Assembly (NCBI GenBank): GCA_039026975.1
Contig: JBCCLI010000002.1
Location: forward strand, 1-53,795
Reading direction: 5' to 3'
Origin: JBCBKZ01 sp039026975
GTDB lineage: Bacteria; Bacteroidota; Bacteroidia; J057
DNA length: 53,795 bases
Part shown: piece after piece, positions 1 to 8,168 of the stretch
How positions within the stretch are numbered: position 1 is the first letter of the stretch
Layout of the letters: each line of letters starts with the position of its first letter
The notes under the pieces: model-generated
What the model was told of the DNA's origin: nothing
The model's input: the letters and a program-made list of their open reading frames with translations, nothing else
The model's database searches: none
Position numbers and translations under genes: made by a program

Positions 1-1140
1 TGGCTTGTCAGAACCTTCATGAGAAATGCTTCCCAACAATTCCATGGCTTGCATCAGCCTTTTGTAGGCTTTCTCTGCCGCCTGAAGGGCTTTATTAGAG
101 AAATCTACGATGCTACCGTAATGTGCCTGGAGAATAAAGAACCGTACGGTCATAGGGCTGTATGCCTGTTCAAGGAGCTCATGGTTTCCAGCAAACAGAT
201 CCGCCAGGGTAATAAAGTTTCCTTTAGACTTGGCCATTTTGACCTTATCTAGCGTGACCATATTATTATGGATCCAGTAATTACAGAAATGGACCTGTTT
301 AGATGGCTTAGCCGGGTCATCATTAAAGGCTGCTGTAGCTTGGGCTATTTCACATTCATGGTGAGGGAACTGTAAGTCCATCCCACCGCCATGAATATCA
401 AATGGTGCTCCCAAATACTTGGTACTCATGGAAGAACACTCTATGTGCCAGCCGGGAAACCCATCTCCCCAGGGTGAGGGCCAACGCATAATATGGCTAG
501 GCTTGGCATGCTTCCACAAGGCAAAGTCTAGCGGGCTTCTCTTTTCATCCAGCCCTTCTGTATCTCTGGAACCTGAAACCAGGTCATCCAGTACCTTCCC
601 AGACAGTTGGCCGTAGTTCTGGACATGTCTATATTTTTCCAGATCAAAGTAGACTGAGCCATTCACCTGATAGGCAAGCCCATTTTCCAGGATCTTTTGA
701 ATGAACTCTATCTGCTCTATGATATGCCCTGAAGCTCTGGGTTCTATACTGGGTCTTTTGACATTCAGTTGATCTAAGGAGTAGTGGTAACTGTTTGTGT
801 AGGTTTGTACCACTTCCATAGGCTCTATTTGTTCCAGGCGTGCCTTTTTAAGGATTTTATCTTCTCCTTCTTCTGCTACCTCATCTTCAAGGTGTCCCAC
901 GTCCGTGATATTTCTTACGTACCTGACCTTCAAGCCCAGAAACTGGAAGTATCTGAATACCACATCAAAGGTAATGGCGGCTCTGGCATGTCCCAGATGG
1001 GGATCACCATATACGGTAGGTCCACAGACATACATTCCTACTCTTCCGGGGTTAATGGGGGTAAATAGTTCTTTTTTCCTGGTATAGGTATTGAACAAGT
1101 GGACGGGGAATTGTTCCAGTTTTGAAGTTGAAGCTTCCAA
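1..1140 (-). CDS. cysS: cysteinyl-tRNA synthetase, C-terminal part outside window
   Basis: This enzyme charges tRNA-Cys with cysteine in the cytoplasm. The reverse-strand frame is open from about 1140 to base 1, so roughly 380 N-terminal residues are present and the C-terminus lies off the left edge. Class I synthetase signatures are visible: MYVCGPTVYGDPHLGHAR near the N-terminus (HIGH motif as HLGH, with the zinc-ligand Cys in YVCGP) and KMAKSKGNF near 205-245 (KMSKS loop). The sequence GGGMDLQFPHHECE, with its zinc-site Cys and His, also fits CysS. No in-frame ATG exists before the conserved FNTYTRKKE start region. The frame is closed by a TAA about 30 nt further upstream, so the start is probably TTG at 1140, giving MEASTSKLEQF. 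The gene follows mogA on the same strand. Confidence 0.95.
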   Translation of the reverse strand, partial: MEASTSKLEQFPVHLFNTYTRKKELFTPINPGRVGMYVCGPTVYGDPHLGHARAAITFDVVFRYFQFLGLKVRYVRNITDVGHLEDEVAEEGEDKILKKARLEQIEPMEVVQTYTNSYHYSLDQLNVKRPSIEPRASGHIIEQIEFIQKILENGLAYQVNGSVYFDLEKYRHVQNYGQLSGKVLDDLVSGSRDTEGLDEKRSPLDFALWKHAKPSHIMRWPSPWGDGFPGWHIECSSMSTKYLGAPFDIHGGGMDLQFPHHECEIAQATAAFNDDPAKPSKQVHFCNYWIHNNMVTLDKVKMAKSKGNFITLADLFAGNHELLEQAYSPMTVRFFILQAHYGSIVDFSNKALQAAEKAYKRLMQAMELLGSISHEGSDKP

Positions 1141-1259
1141 ATTTTGATTCTTATAAAATGAAGGATCTTACTATAATGCTAAACTCTTCTAATAGGACAA
1201 AAGTACATACTCCTACAGTTGTCGGGGGCAAAAATATCCAAAATTTTCAGAATATTCGG

Positions 1260-1793
1260 TTAGGAACTTTTGGGCCTGAATACGTGGATGACCTCAGGAT
1301 TATGTTCCAGGTATGGACCTCCTATGAGATCAATACAGTAGGGGATAGCAGGAAAGACAGCATCTAGGCATTCTCTTATGGCTTTAGGTTTACCGGGGAG
1401 ATTCACTATCAATGTACTATTGCGTATGCCAGCCGTTTGTCGTGAGAGAATGGCGGTAGGCACATACTTTAAACTCTCCTGACGCATGAGTTCACCAAAA
1501 CCAGGCATCATTTTATGGCAAACCGCTTCTGTAGCTTCCGGTGTTACATCTCTGGGTGATGGCCCTGTTCCACCAGAAGTAATGATCAGGCAGCAGTGCT
1601 CCTCATCAGCCATCTTTTTCATGGTTTTAGCTATAAGGTCTTCTTCATCAGGAATGACAGCGTAAGAAGGTTCCCACTCACTGACTAGATACTCATTAAG
1701 CGTAGACAGGATAGCCTTTCCCGGGATATCCTCGTATATCCCAGCGGAAGCCCTGTCAGAAACATTGATGATACCTATACGAATAGTGTCCAA
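1260..1793 (-). CDS. mogA: molybdopterin adenylyltransferase (MogA/MoaB family)
   Basis: A 177-residue MoCF-binding-domain protein that would adenylylate molybdopterin before molybdenum insertion. Visible family motifs are VSDRAS at 11-16, the nucleotide-binding ITSGGTGPSPRDVTPEA at about 71-87, and NLPGKPKA at 131-138. The length is normal for MogA. The start is TTG at 1793 (MDTIRIGIINVSDRAS); there is no ATG in this frame before the conserved N-terminal strand. It lies upstream of cysS on the same strand with about 120 nt between them, and is divergent from lgt. No other molybdenum-cofactor genes occur in the window. MoaB-type paralogues look similar, so MogA rather than MoaB is the likelier but not a certain name. 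Confidence 0.88.
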   Translation of the reverse strand: MDTIRIGIINVSDRASAGIYEDIPGKAILSTLNEYLVSEWEPSYAVIPDEEDLIAKTMKKMADEEHCCLIITSGGTGPSPRDVTPEATEAVCHKMMPGFGELMRQESLKYVPTAILSRQTAGIRNSTLIVNLPGKPKAIRECLDAVFPAIPYCIDLIGGPYLEHNPEVIHVFRPKSS

Positions 1794-1878
1794 TAGGAAT
1801 GGTAGTTTAGGAAGTGATCTTGTAGATAATTGTGCGAAGATAATAATTTGTAGCTATAGGGGGTTCCATTTTATTCAG

Positions 1879-1886
1879 TACATTTG
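1879..1886 (+). promoter_or_regulatory. candidate -7 box for lgt
   Basis: TACATTTG is an exact match to the Bacteroidota -7 consensus TAnnTTTG and lies 17 nt before the lgt ATG. No good TTTG -33 box is seen at the expected 18-21 nt upstream. Transcription from here would give a very short leader. Confidence 0.4.
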
Positions 1887-1903
1887 TCCCAAATTCAGAC
1901 AGC

Positions 1904-2779
1904 ATGCTCGAACTGCTCTTAAGCATTGACTGGACAGTAGATCCTGAGATCATACACATGAATAAGCCCATAGAGATAGGGGACTATAAAATAGGCCCTA
2001 TCAAGCTTCGGTGGTATGGACTACTGTTTGCCTTGGGATTTCTCTCCTGCCTGGAGATAGGGAAAAGGATGTTTAAAAGGGAGGGCGTCCCTGAGACCTG
2101 GTTAGAGAGCGCCTTTATTTGGATCTTTCTGGGGACAGTTATTGGTGCTCGTCTGGGGCATGTATTCTTCTATGATTGGGACTATTACTCTCAACATACT
2201 GATCAAATCCTGATGATATGGCGGGGAGGCTTGGCAAGCCACGGCGCGGTAATAGGTATTCTCCTGGGATTATGGATCTACTCTAAAACTGTATCTAAGA
2301 GACCTTTCTTGTGGATTACAGATAGAGCAGGGGCGGTTATTCCGCTGGCAGGAGCATTTATCAGGACAGGTAACCTCATGAATCATGAGATTTACGGTAA
2401 GCCAGCTGAGGTTCCCTGGGCTTTCGTTTTTAAGCTAGTGGATAATATTCCTCGTCACCCTACCCAAATTTATGAAGCTTTGGCTTATCTAGGGGTTTTT
2501 GCCGTTACCATGTACCTCTATTGGAAGAAAGATGCCGGTAAAAAGTTGGGGTTACTGACAGGGGTATTTTTTGCAGGGATATTTGGGGCCAGATTCATAA
2601 TAGAATTTCTCAAGGAGAATCAATCTGCATTTGAAGATGGACTCCCCCTAAATATGGGCCAACTTCTTAGTATTCCCTTAGTATTGTTTGGCATTTGGCT
2701 TATCATACGTGCGCAACAAAAAGGGCCTGTTAAATTTGATCCTCCTGTAATAAAAGAGAAGAAAAAGGCGACCAAATAA
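1904..2779 (+). CDS. lgt: prolipoprotein diacylglyceryl transferase
   Basis: An integral inner-membrane enzyme that transfers diacylglycerol from phosphatidylglycerol to the lipobox cysteine of prolipoproteins. The 291-residue protein has several membrane segments and the Lgt landmarks RWYGL (36-40), GARLGHVFFYDW (81-92), WRGGLASHG (106-114), the signature IRTGNLMNHEIYGKP (153-167, corresponding to GRxGNFINxExYG) and RHPTQIYEA (184-192). The tail is lysine-rich (KEKKKATK), as expected for a cytoplasmic end. The ATG at 1904 is the first in frame. The following DUF192 lipoprotein begins 20 nt downstream and is probably cotranscribed. Several predicted lipoproteins in this window would depend on this enzyme. 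Confidence 0.96.
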   Translation: MLELLLSIDWTVDPEIIHMNKPIEIGDYKIGPIKLRWYGLLFALGFLSCLEIGKRMFKREGVPETWLESAFIWIFLGTVIGARLGHVFFYDWDYYSQHTDQILMIWRGGLASHGAVIGILLGLWIYSKTVSKRPFLWITDRAGAVIPLAGAFIRTGNLMNHEIYGKPAEVPWAFVFKLVDNIPRHPTQIYEALAYLGVFAVTMYLYWKKDAGKKLGLLTGVFFAGIFGARFIIEFLKENQSAFEDGLPLNMGQLLSIPLVLFGIWLIIRAQQKGPVKFDPPVIKEKKKATK

Positions 2780-2799
2780 GAAATTGAAAGATAGCGCTC

Positions 2800-3306
2800 A
2801 TGAATTATATCTCTGTTATGAATAGGTTGTTAGTAGCCTGTCTATGCGTAATCCTATGGGCTTGTGCTGATAACTCATCCTCTTCTGCCACATCTATCGC
2901 TGAACCCTATGAACCTCCCTTCACAAAAGAAGGAACCCTCACCATATGGGAAGCAGATGGAATTACGAGGGTTAAGTCTATTGATATAGAGTTTGCCAGG
3001 ACTACCCAGGAAATTACTGATGGAATGATGTTCAGGAAAAGTATGGCTGATACCTCGGGTATGTTTTTCGTTATGCCTAGAGAAGAGCCTCAAAGCTTTT
3101 GGATGAATAACTGCTATATCCCCCTGGATATAGTCTACGTAAATGGTGATCAGGAAATAGTCAGTATAGCTGCTGATGCTCAGCCTGGTTCTAAAAAATC
3201 CCTTCCGTCGGGAAGACCAGCCAAGTATGTATTAGAAGTTAATGGGGGATTTTGTGAGAAATATGGTGTGGGTGCGGGTCAGTTTATTACCTATAAATCT
3301 CTGTAA
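2800..3306 (+). CDS. DUF192 lipoprotein
   Basis: A 168-residue predicted lipoprotein. Residues 1-22 form a signal peptide with lipobox LWAC, and Cys22 would be lipidated. Residues about 48-165 carry a DUF192 domain, recognisable from the run DGMMFRKSM, GMFFVMP, FWMNNCYIPLDIVYVN and QEIVSIAADAQP. The molecular function of DUF192 is not established; family members are small secreted or periplasmic beta-barrel-like proteins. Start choice is open: the ATG at 2800 gives MNYISVMNRLLV, while the ATG at 2818 (MNRLLVACLCV) gives a more typical signal peptide. The gene is 20 nt downstream of lgt and probably in one operon with it. A short GC hairpin (cagggctccctg at 3315-3326) follows the stop codon. 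Confidence 0.85.
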   Translation: MNYISVMNRLLVACLCVILWACADNSSSSATSIAEPYEPPFTKEGTLTIWEADGITRVKSIDIEFARTTQEITDGMMFRKSMADTSGMFFVMPREEPQSFWMNNCYIPLDIVYVNGDQEIVSIAADAQPGSKKSLPSGRPAKYVLEVNGGFCEKYGVGAGQFITYKSL

Positions 3307-4001
3307 AAAGTAAGCAGGGCTCCCTGACTTTAACTGGACGGTAATCAAATCGTGATGGGCCGAAAGCGCAATTATCTTTACATTCACTTACAAGAGAAGA
3401 GTTAGGATTAAGTCTTTGGGAGCACCTGCTAAACTGTTCTTACCTTTATTCTGAAGCAATCTTGCCGCCTATTCGTATTTACATTACTAAAGTAGGGTCT
3501 TTTTCTCGGCTATACTTAAGACTTTTACCCTACTGATTACATACTGCCAAATCCATACAGACATTAGTAGACCTACCTGTATCCTATGTTAGAAAAGAAG
3601 ATTTTCTGTAGTGATACTTTTAGTAGATATGAGGAGAGGAACACATCAGTCCCCTTTTTTAAAGAAAGCCTCTTGCTTAAATAGCAGCGCTCATGTTAAG
3701 AGAAAGATTATTTATGAGAGATTATAAATCTGAGAGCCAGTTATTCTTCTAAAAAGGGATAAAAGCCTGTGAATTTCTAACAGGTGAGGCCACTTTATAC
3801 TCTTCTGATCCTTTCTGTATCCTCCATACCCTTGATACCTATCTTTCTTTCTGAGTTTTTGAAACCAGGCCCTGTAACTTCAGAAAATGTGTACAGCATG
3901 GAGGCTAAGCCAGCTACTTTTTTTACGAGAAGTCTATTGAGGAGCAGGTAGATTTTGTATGACAAATGGAATTATGCTGATCACTTATGTCTATATGATC
4001 G
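3307..4001. other. 695-base region without a convincing gene
   Basis: Between the DUF192 gene and the tail of the aldo/keto reductase I find no ORF with protein-like features. The longest forward candidate is about 32 codons (from 3586) and resembles nothing. Near the left end there is a short hairpin just after the DUF192 stop and a TATCTTTA box at about 3375 that could be a weak -7 element. No tRNA or other known RNA was recognised. The stretch could be a decayed gene or the site of an unrecognised RNA. Confidence 0.5.
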
Positions 4002-4820
4002 TTAGTCCCATGCTGGACTATCAGGAGGTACTACTAATCTACCAGAAGGAGAGTGTAGTTGGCGGAGGAGATCCATATCTTTTGGGCTGAGCTCGAAGTC
4101 AAAAATATCAGCATTTTCATCTACTCGCTCTTTTTTGGAAGAACGGGGTATAGCTGAAACCTTGTCTTGCTGAACCAGCCACCTCAGGGAAATCTGGGTA
4201 GCGGATTTTCCATATTTCTTCCCTAAGGATTCTACTACCTCGTTCCCTATCACCTTTCCTTGTGCTATGGGAGAATAGGCTGTCAGCATAATGTCGTACT
4301 TCCTGCAGGAAGATAGGAGCTTTTGTTGATCCAAAAAGAGGTGATACTCTACCTGATTAGCTATAATATTGGCCCCCAGGTTCAGGGTAGCCTCTATGAG
4401 GGCTATGGGGAAATTACTCACTCCTATATGGTTAGCATATCCCTTTTCCTGTGCCTTCATGAGTTCAGTGATGTATTCTTCCAAGGGCAGACTGGAATTA
4501 GGCCAATGCACAAGTAGTAAGTCTACCTGATCTACTTTCAGCTTTTTCAGGCTCTCTTCTACGGAAGGCAGAAAAGTTTCTTTTCCAAGATTGGCAGGAA
4601 GCACCTTAGTGGTTAGAAAAATATCTTCTCTATTGATGGATGACTGCTGGATGGCCCGACCTACTTCTTCCTCATTTTGGTACATCTGGGCTGTATCTAA
4701 CTGCCGGTAACCGCTTTCAAGTGCATAGGTCATTAGATCTACATTAACAGGCCCAGTTAATTGATAGGTTCCCAGCCCAAGGGTGGGAATAGTGATACCT
4801 CGAACAGTTATGGATTTCAT
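4002..4820 (-). CDS. aldo/keto reductase
   Basis: A cytoplasmic NADPH-dependent oxidoreductase of the AKR superfamily, reducing small aldehydes or ketones; the substrate cannot be told. From ATG 4820 the protein is 272 residues with a typical TIM-barrel layout. The catalytic tetrad is present: Asp42 and Tyr47 in RQLDTAQMYQNE, Lys72 in LTTKV and His105 in LLLVHWP. The cofactor end shows IPRSSKKERVDEN. The frame extends 16 codons upstream to 4868, but that extension (MFLVLWEAV...) is not family-like, so MKSITVRGITIPTLGLGTYQ is chosen as the start. The gene is divergent from the BNR protein and has no obvious partner. Confidence 0.9.
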   Translation of the reverse strand: MKSITVRGITIPTLGLGTYQLTGPVNVDLMTYALESGYRQLDTAQMYQNEEEVGRAIQQSSINREDIFLTTKVLPANLGKETFLPSVEESLKKLKVDQVDLLLVHWPNSSLPLEEYITELMKAQEKGYANHIGVSNFPIALIEATLNLGANIIANQVEYHLFLDQQKLLSSCRKYDIMLTAYSPIAQGKVIGNEVVESLGKKYGKSATQISLRWLVQQDKVSAIPRSSKKERVDENADIFDFELSPKDMDLLRQLHSPSGRLVVPPDSPAWD

Positions 4821-4972
4821 GCTTAAGAGAAGTATATGTATAACAGCTTCCCACAAAACTAGAAACAATTATGGATTTTCTATAACTTCAGTTTCGGGCT
4901 GAGTTCGAATTAAGAATGCAAAGCTCACCCTAAGCTATCAATGTGCTTAACACCCATACACAACATCCTATT

Positions 4973-7900
4973 ATGAAGAAAAACTACTGCCTATTCTTGA
5001 TAAGTCTTCTATGCATCAGCTGTAGCCTTTCCTATGGACAGTCCAGGAAGAAGAAGAAAAACAAAGAGGAGAGTTCCGTTTTTACCTTTTCTGGAGAACA
5101 GCTTCAGGCCATGAAATGGCGAAATATAGGGCCATTTAGAGGGGGAAGGTCTACTGCTGTAAGCGGCGTCATACAAGATACCCAGACATTTTACTTTGGG
5201 TCTACAGGTGGGGGAGTCTGGAAGACCATCAATGGAGGAGCCATCTGGCGAAATGTATCAGACGGATACTTCGGTACCGGTTCTGTAGGGGCTATAGCAG
5301 TATCAGCCTCAGATCCTAATGTGGTCGTGGTAGGCACAGGAGAAGCACCTATCAGAGGAGTTATGACTTCCCATGGAGATGGGGTGTATCTATCTACTGA
5401 CGCTGGAGCTTCCTGGAGAAATATAGGGTTACAAAAAGTAAGACAGATTTCCAGAGTGAGGATTCATCCTCAAAACCCAGACATCATTTATGTAGGGGCA
5501 CAGGGTTCTCCTTATGCGCCTACGGAAGACAGAGGGGTATATAAAACTGTGGATGGTGGAAAAAATTGGGAAAAAATACTATTCGTTGATAAACGTAGTG
5601 GTGTCTCAGACCTAAGCATGGATGTCACCAATCCGCGCATACTATATGCTGCTTTCTGGGACCACCAGCGCCATCCATGGAAGATGGAGAGCGGTGGAGA
5701 AGGAAGTAGTATATGGAAAACTACAGACGGAGGTGAAAACTGGCAGAAGTTGAAAAAAGGGCTACCCTCAGCTATCATGGGTAAAATAGGGGTAGCTGTA
5801 TCTCCTGCTAATCCCCAAAAAGTGTACGCCATCATAGAATCTGATGAAGGAGGGCTTTACAGATCAGATAATGGCGGGAAAGAATGGAAGCTGATAAATT
5901 CAAACAGAGTGCTCAGGGCGCGCTCATGGTACTATATGCATATGTTTGCTGATCCGGTAAACCCAGATAAGATAGTAGTCCTGAATGCACCCTTCATGCA
6001 ATCTATGGATGGAGGAAAAACCTTTAAGCAGCTGCCTACACCACATGGTGATAATCATGATCTGTGGATACATCCAGATAATCCTGATATCATGATTAAT
6101 GCGAATGATGGAGGGGCAAACATTAGCTATAATGGAGGGAAAACATGGAGTACCCAAAGTAACCAGCCTACTGCACAATTTTATCGGATAAATGTAGACA
6201 ACCAGTTTCCCTACCAGGTGTATGGCGGTCAGCAGGATAACTCTACTGTGGCTATTCCCAATAGAACCTTTGATTCAGGAATTAAGAATGAGGATATGCA
6301 TTCAGTAGGGGGATGTGAAAGTGCGTATTGTGCCTTTGATCCTGATGATCCCAGATATGTGTATGCCGGCTGTTACCAAGGGATCATTACTGAGTATGAC
6401 CAAGAGCTCATCTATGAGAAAGACGTAATGGCCTATCCGTTTCTGGGACTGGGAGAAGATCCCGCCGATATGAAGTATCGCTTTAACTGGAATGCGCCCA
6501 TTCTGGTTTCTCAGCATGATTCCAGGATAATTTACCATGCCGGTAATAAGCTCTTAAAGTCTACGGATAGGGGCGTTAGCTGGGAGGAAATCAGTCCTGA
6601 CCTTACGCGGAACTTGTCAGAACACATCGTCAGGGGAGGGGGGCCTATTACTAATGAAGGAGCTGGAGGAGAGAATTACCATACCCTGATGTATATAGCA
6701 GAATCACCAGATGAGGCAGACATCATATGGGCAGGGGCGGATGATGGCTTGTTACACCTGACCCGTGATGGAGGGGAAAGCTGGGCTAATATCACGCCTG
6801 CGGGTGATCAGGAAGGCATGATTAATAATATAGAACTGGTGAAGGGAAAGCCGGGAAAAGCCTATGTGGCCTTCAACCGCTATAAGTTTAATGATTTTAC
6901 CCCTCATGTGTGGGTAACAGAGGATTATGGAAGTACCTGGGAAGATCGTACTAAGGGATTTGAAGCGGAAGCACATGTAAGAGTAGTAAGACATGATCCT
7001 GAGCAAGAGGGATTATTATATGCCGGGACAGAAACCGGTCTGTATCTCTCTTATGATGACGGCCTAAACTGGCAACCATTCCAGAGGAACTTACCTGTAG
7101 TTCCTATTACAGACATGAAGGTTCATCAGGGGGACTTAGTAGTAGCTACCCAGGGCAGGGCATTCTGGATACTAGATGACCTAAGTCCCGTGAGAATGAT
7201 GTCTGAAGAGAATAGCCAGAAAAACCTCATGGTGTATCCCTCAAGAGATGCTTATCTGGTAGATGGGGTGAGAAGAGATTCTATGCCTGATAGAGGGACC
7301 AATCCTGATAATGGAGTGGTCATTCACTATAGCCTGGGTGATCCTGCTGATAGCCTTACCCTATCAGTAGATATTATGGATGGCGCTAATGAATCTATTT
7401 ATGCATTCTCAAGTACAGAAAAAAGTAAAGCTAAACAGGCACCCGCGGAGAAAGGCTTAAATAAACTGGTTTGGAACCTGGCTTATGAATCCTACAAGGC
7501 TCCTAAAGGAATCATGACGTTAGGAGGGAATAGTGGCCCCAAGGTGGGACCAGGCACCTACCAGATTAAGGTCAAGTATGGATCAGATAGTAGTCTGCAA
7601 AGCGTGCAGGTGTTACCTAACCCCAAGTGGAAGATGGGAGAGGAGGCCTTTGCAGAACAGTCAAGAGTGATGAAAGAGTTAAGGGAGGCCACTGTAGAGC
7701 TCTACCAGGAGGTGAATGACCTAAACTATATTAAGAACCAGATAAAGGGATTTACGGACAGGAAGGATTGGGAAGATTCTACCCTTTCAGACATGGCTAA
7801 GAGGGCTCAACAAAACCTGGATAGCCTGATAAATACCATGGTTCAACCTAAGCAGAAGACCTTCCAGGATGTGATCAATTTTCCTAATCAGTTGGATGCT

Positions 7901-8113
7901 AAACTCATTCATATGCAGCGTACCCTTAATGGCATTATGCCACCGCTTACCAGTGGTCAAAAGATCCTATCTGCAGAGCTGCTAACTGAATGGAGAGAGA
8001 AAGAAACAGCTATCCAGAAGTATCTGGATACAGATATTGAGGAGTTGAATGAGAAAATAAAAGAAATAGACTTACCCTTCTTTGCCACGGAAAAGGAGGA
8101 GAGTACCTACTAA
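4973..8113 (+). CDS. large secreted BNR/Asp-box (sortilin-type) beta-propeller protein
   Basis: About 1046 residues from ATG 4973 (MKKNYCLFLISLLCISC); the upstream GTG at 4943 would put ten extra residues ahead of the signal peptide. The leader LLCISC could be a lipobox, so the protein may be a surface lipoprotein. At least eleven Asp-box-like motifs of the form S/T-x-D-x-G-x-x-W are seen (for example TINGGAIW, STDAGASW, TVDGGKNW, TTDGGENW, TRDGGESW, TEDYGSTW, SYDDGLNW), spanning roughly residues 75-690 and implying one or two beta-propellers of the VPS10/sortilin-BNR type. The C-terminal third is helical and charged after a beta-sandwich-like stretch. Such proteins are common in Bacteroidota and are usually called glycosyl hydrolases, but no catalytic residues can be assigned. 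It is convergent with the TonB receptor gene. Confidence 0.85.
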   Translation: MKKNYCLFLISLLCISCSLSYGQSRKKKKNKEESSVFTFSGEQLQAMKWRNIGPFRGGRSTAVSGVIQDTQTFYFGSTGGGVWKTINGGAIWRNVSDGYFGTGSVGAIAVSASDPNVVVVGTGEAPIRGVMTSHGDGVYLSTDAGASWRNIGLQKVRQISRVRIHPQNPDIIYVGAQGSPYAPTEDRGVYKTVDGGKNWEKILFVDKRSGVSDLSMDVTNPRILYAAFWDHQRHPWKMESGGEGSSIWKTTDGGENWQKLKKGLPSAIMGKIGVAVSPANPQKVYAIIESDEGGLYRSDNGGKEWKLINSNRVLRARSWYYMHMFADPVNPDKIVVLNAPFMQSMDGGKTFKQLPTPHGDNHDLWIHPDNPDIMINANDGGANISYNGGKTWSTQSNQPTAQFYRINVDNQFPYQVYGGQQDNSTVAIPNRTFDSGIKNEDMHSVGGCESAYCAFDPDDPRYVYAGCYQGIITEYDQELIYEKDVMAYPFLGLGEDPADMKYRFNWNAPILVSQHDSRIIYHAGNKLLKSTDRGVSWEEISPDLTRNLSEHIVRGGGPITNEGAGGENYHTLMYIAESPDEADIIWAGADDGLLHLTRDGGESWANITPAGDQEGMINNIELVKGKPGKAYVAFNRYKFNDFTPHVWVTEDYGSTWEDRTKGFEAEAHVRVVRHDPEQEGLLYAGTETGLYLSYDDGLNWQPFQRNLPVVPITDMKVHQGDLVVATQGRAFWILDDLSPVRMMSEENSQKNLMVYPSRDAYLVDGVRRDSMPDRGTNPDNGVVIHYSLGDPADSLTLSVDIMDGANESIYAFSSTEKSKAKQAPAEKGLNKLVWNLAYESYKAPKGIMTLGGNSGPKVGPGTYQIKVKYGSDSSLQSVQVLPNPKWKMGEEAFAEQSRVMKELREATVELYQEVNDLNYIKNQIKGFTDRKDWEDSTLSDMAKRAQQNLDSLINTMVQPKQKTFQDVINFPNQLDAKLIHMQRTLNGIMPPLTSGQKILSAELLTEWREKETAIQKYLDTDIEELNEKIKEIDLPFFATEKEESTY

Positions 8114-8133
8114 AGGAGACAGTTTACCTGAAT

Positions 8134-8168
8134 AAATAGGCCAGCTTCATATAGGTGCTGGCCTATTT
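8134..8168. terminator. bidirectional terminator between convergent genes
   Basis: The arms aaataggccagc (8134-8145) and gctggcctattt (8157-8168) pair perfectly over 12 bp around an 11-nt loop. The stem ends in A/T on both sides. It lies between the stop of the BNR gene and the stop of the TonB receptor gene, which it just overlaps. Confidence 0.75.

Noticed and set aside
784..1068. 94-residue forward ORF
   Set aside because: It overlaps the conserved catalytic region of cysS on the other strand; the cysS motifs are unambiguous.
3586..3684. short forward ORF in the 3307-4001 gap
   Set aside because: About 32 codons, no hydrophobic or domain pattern and no coupling to a neighbour.
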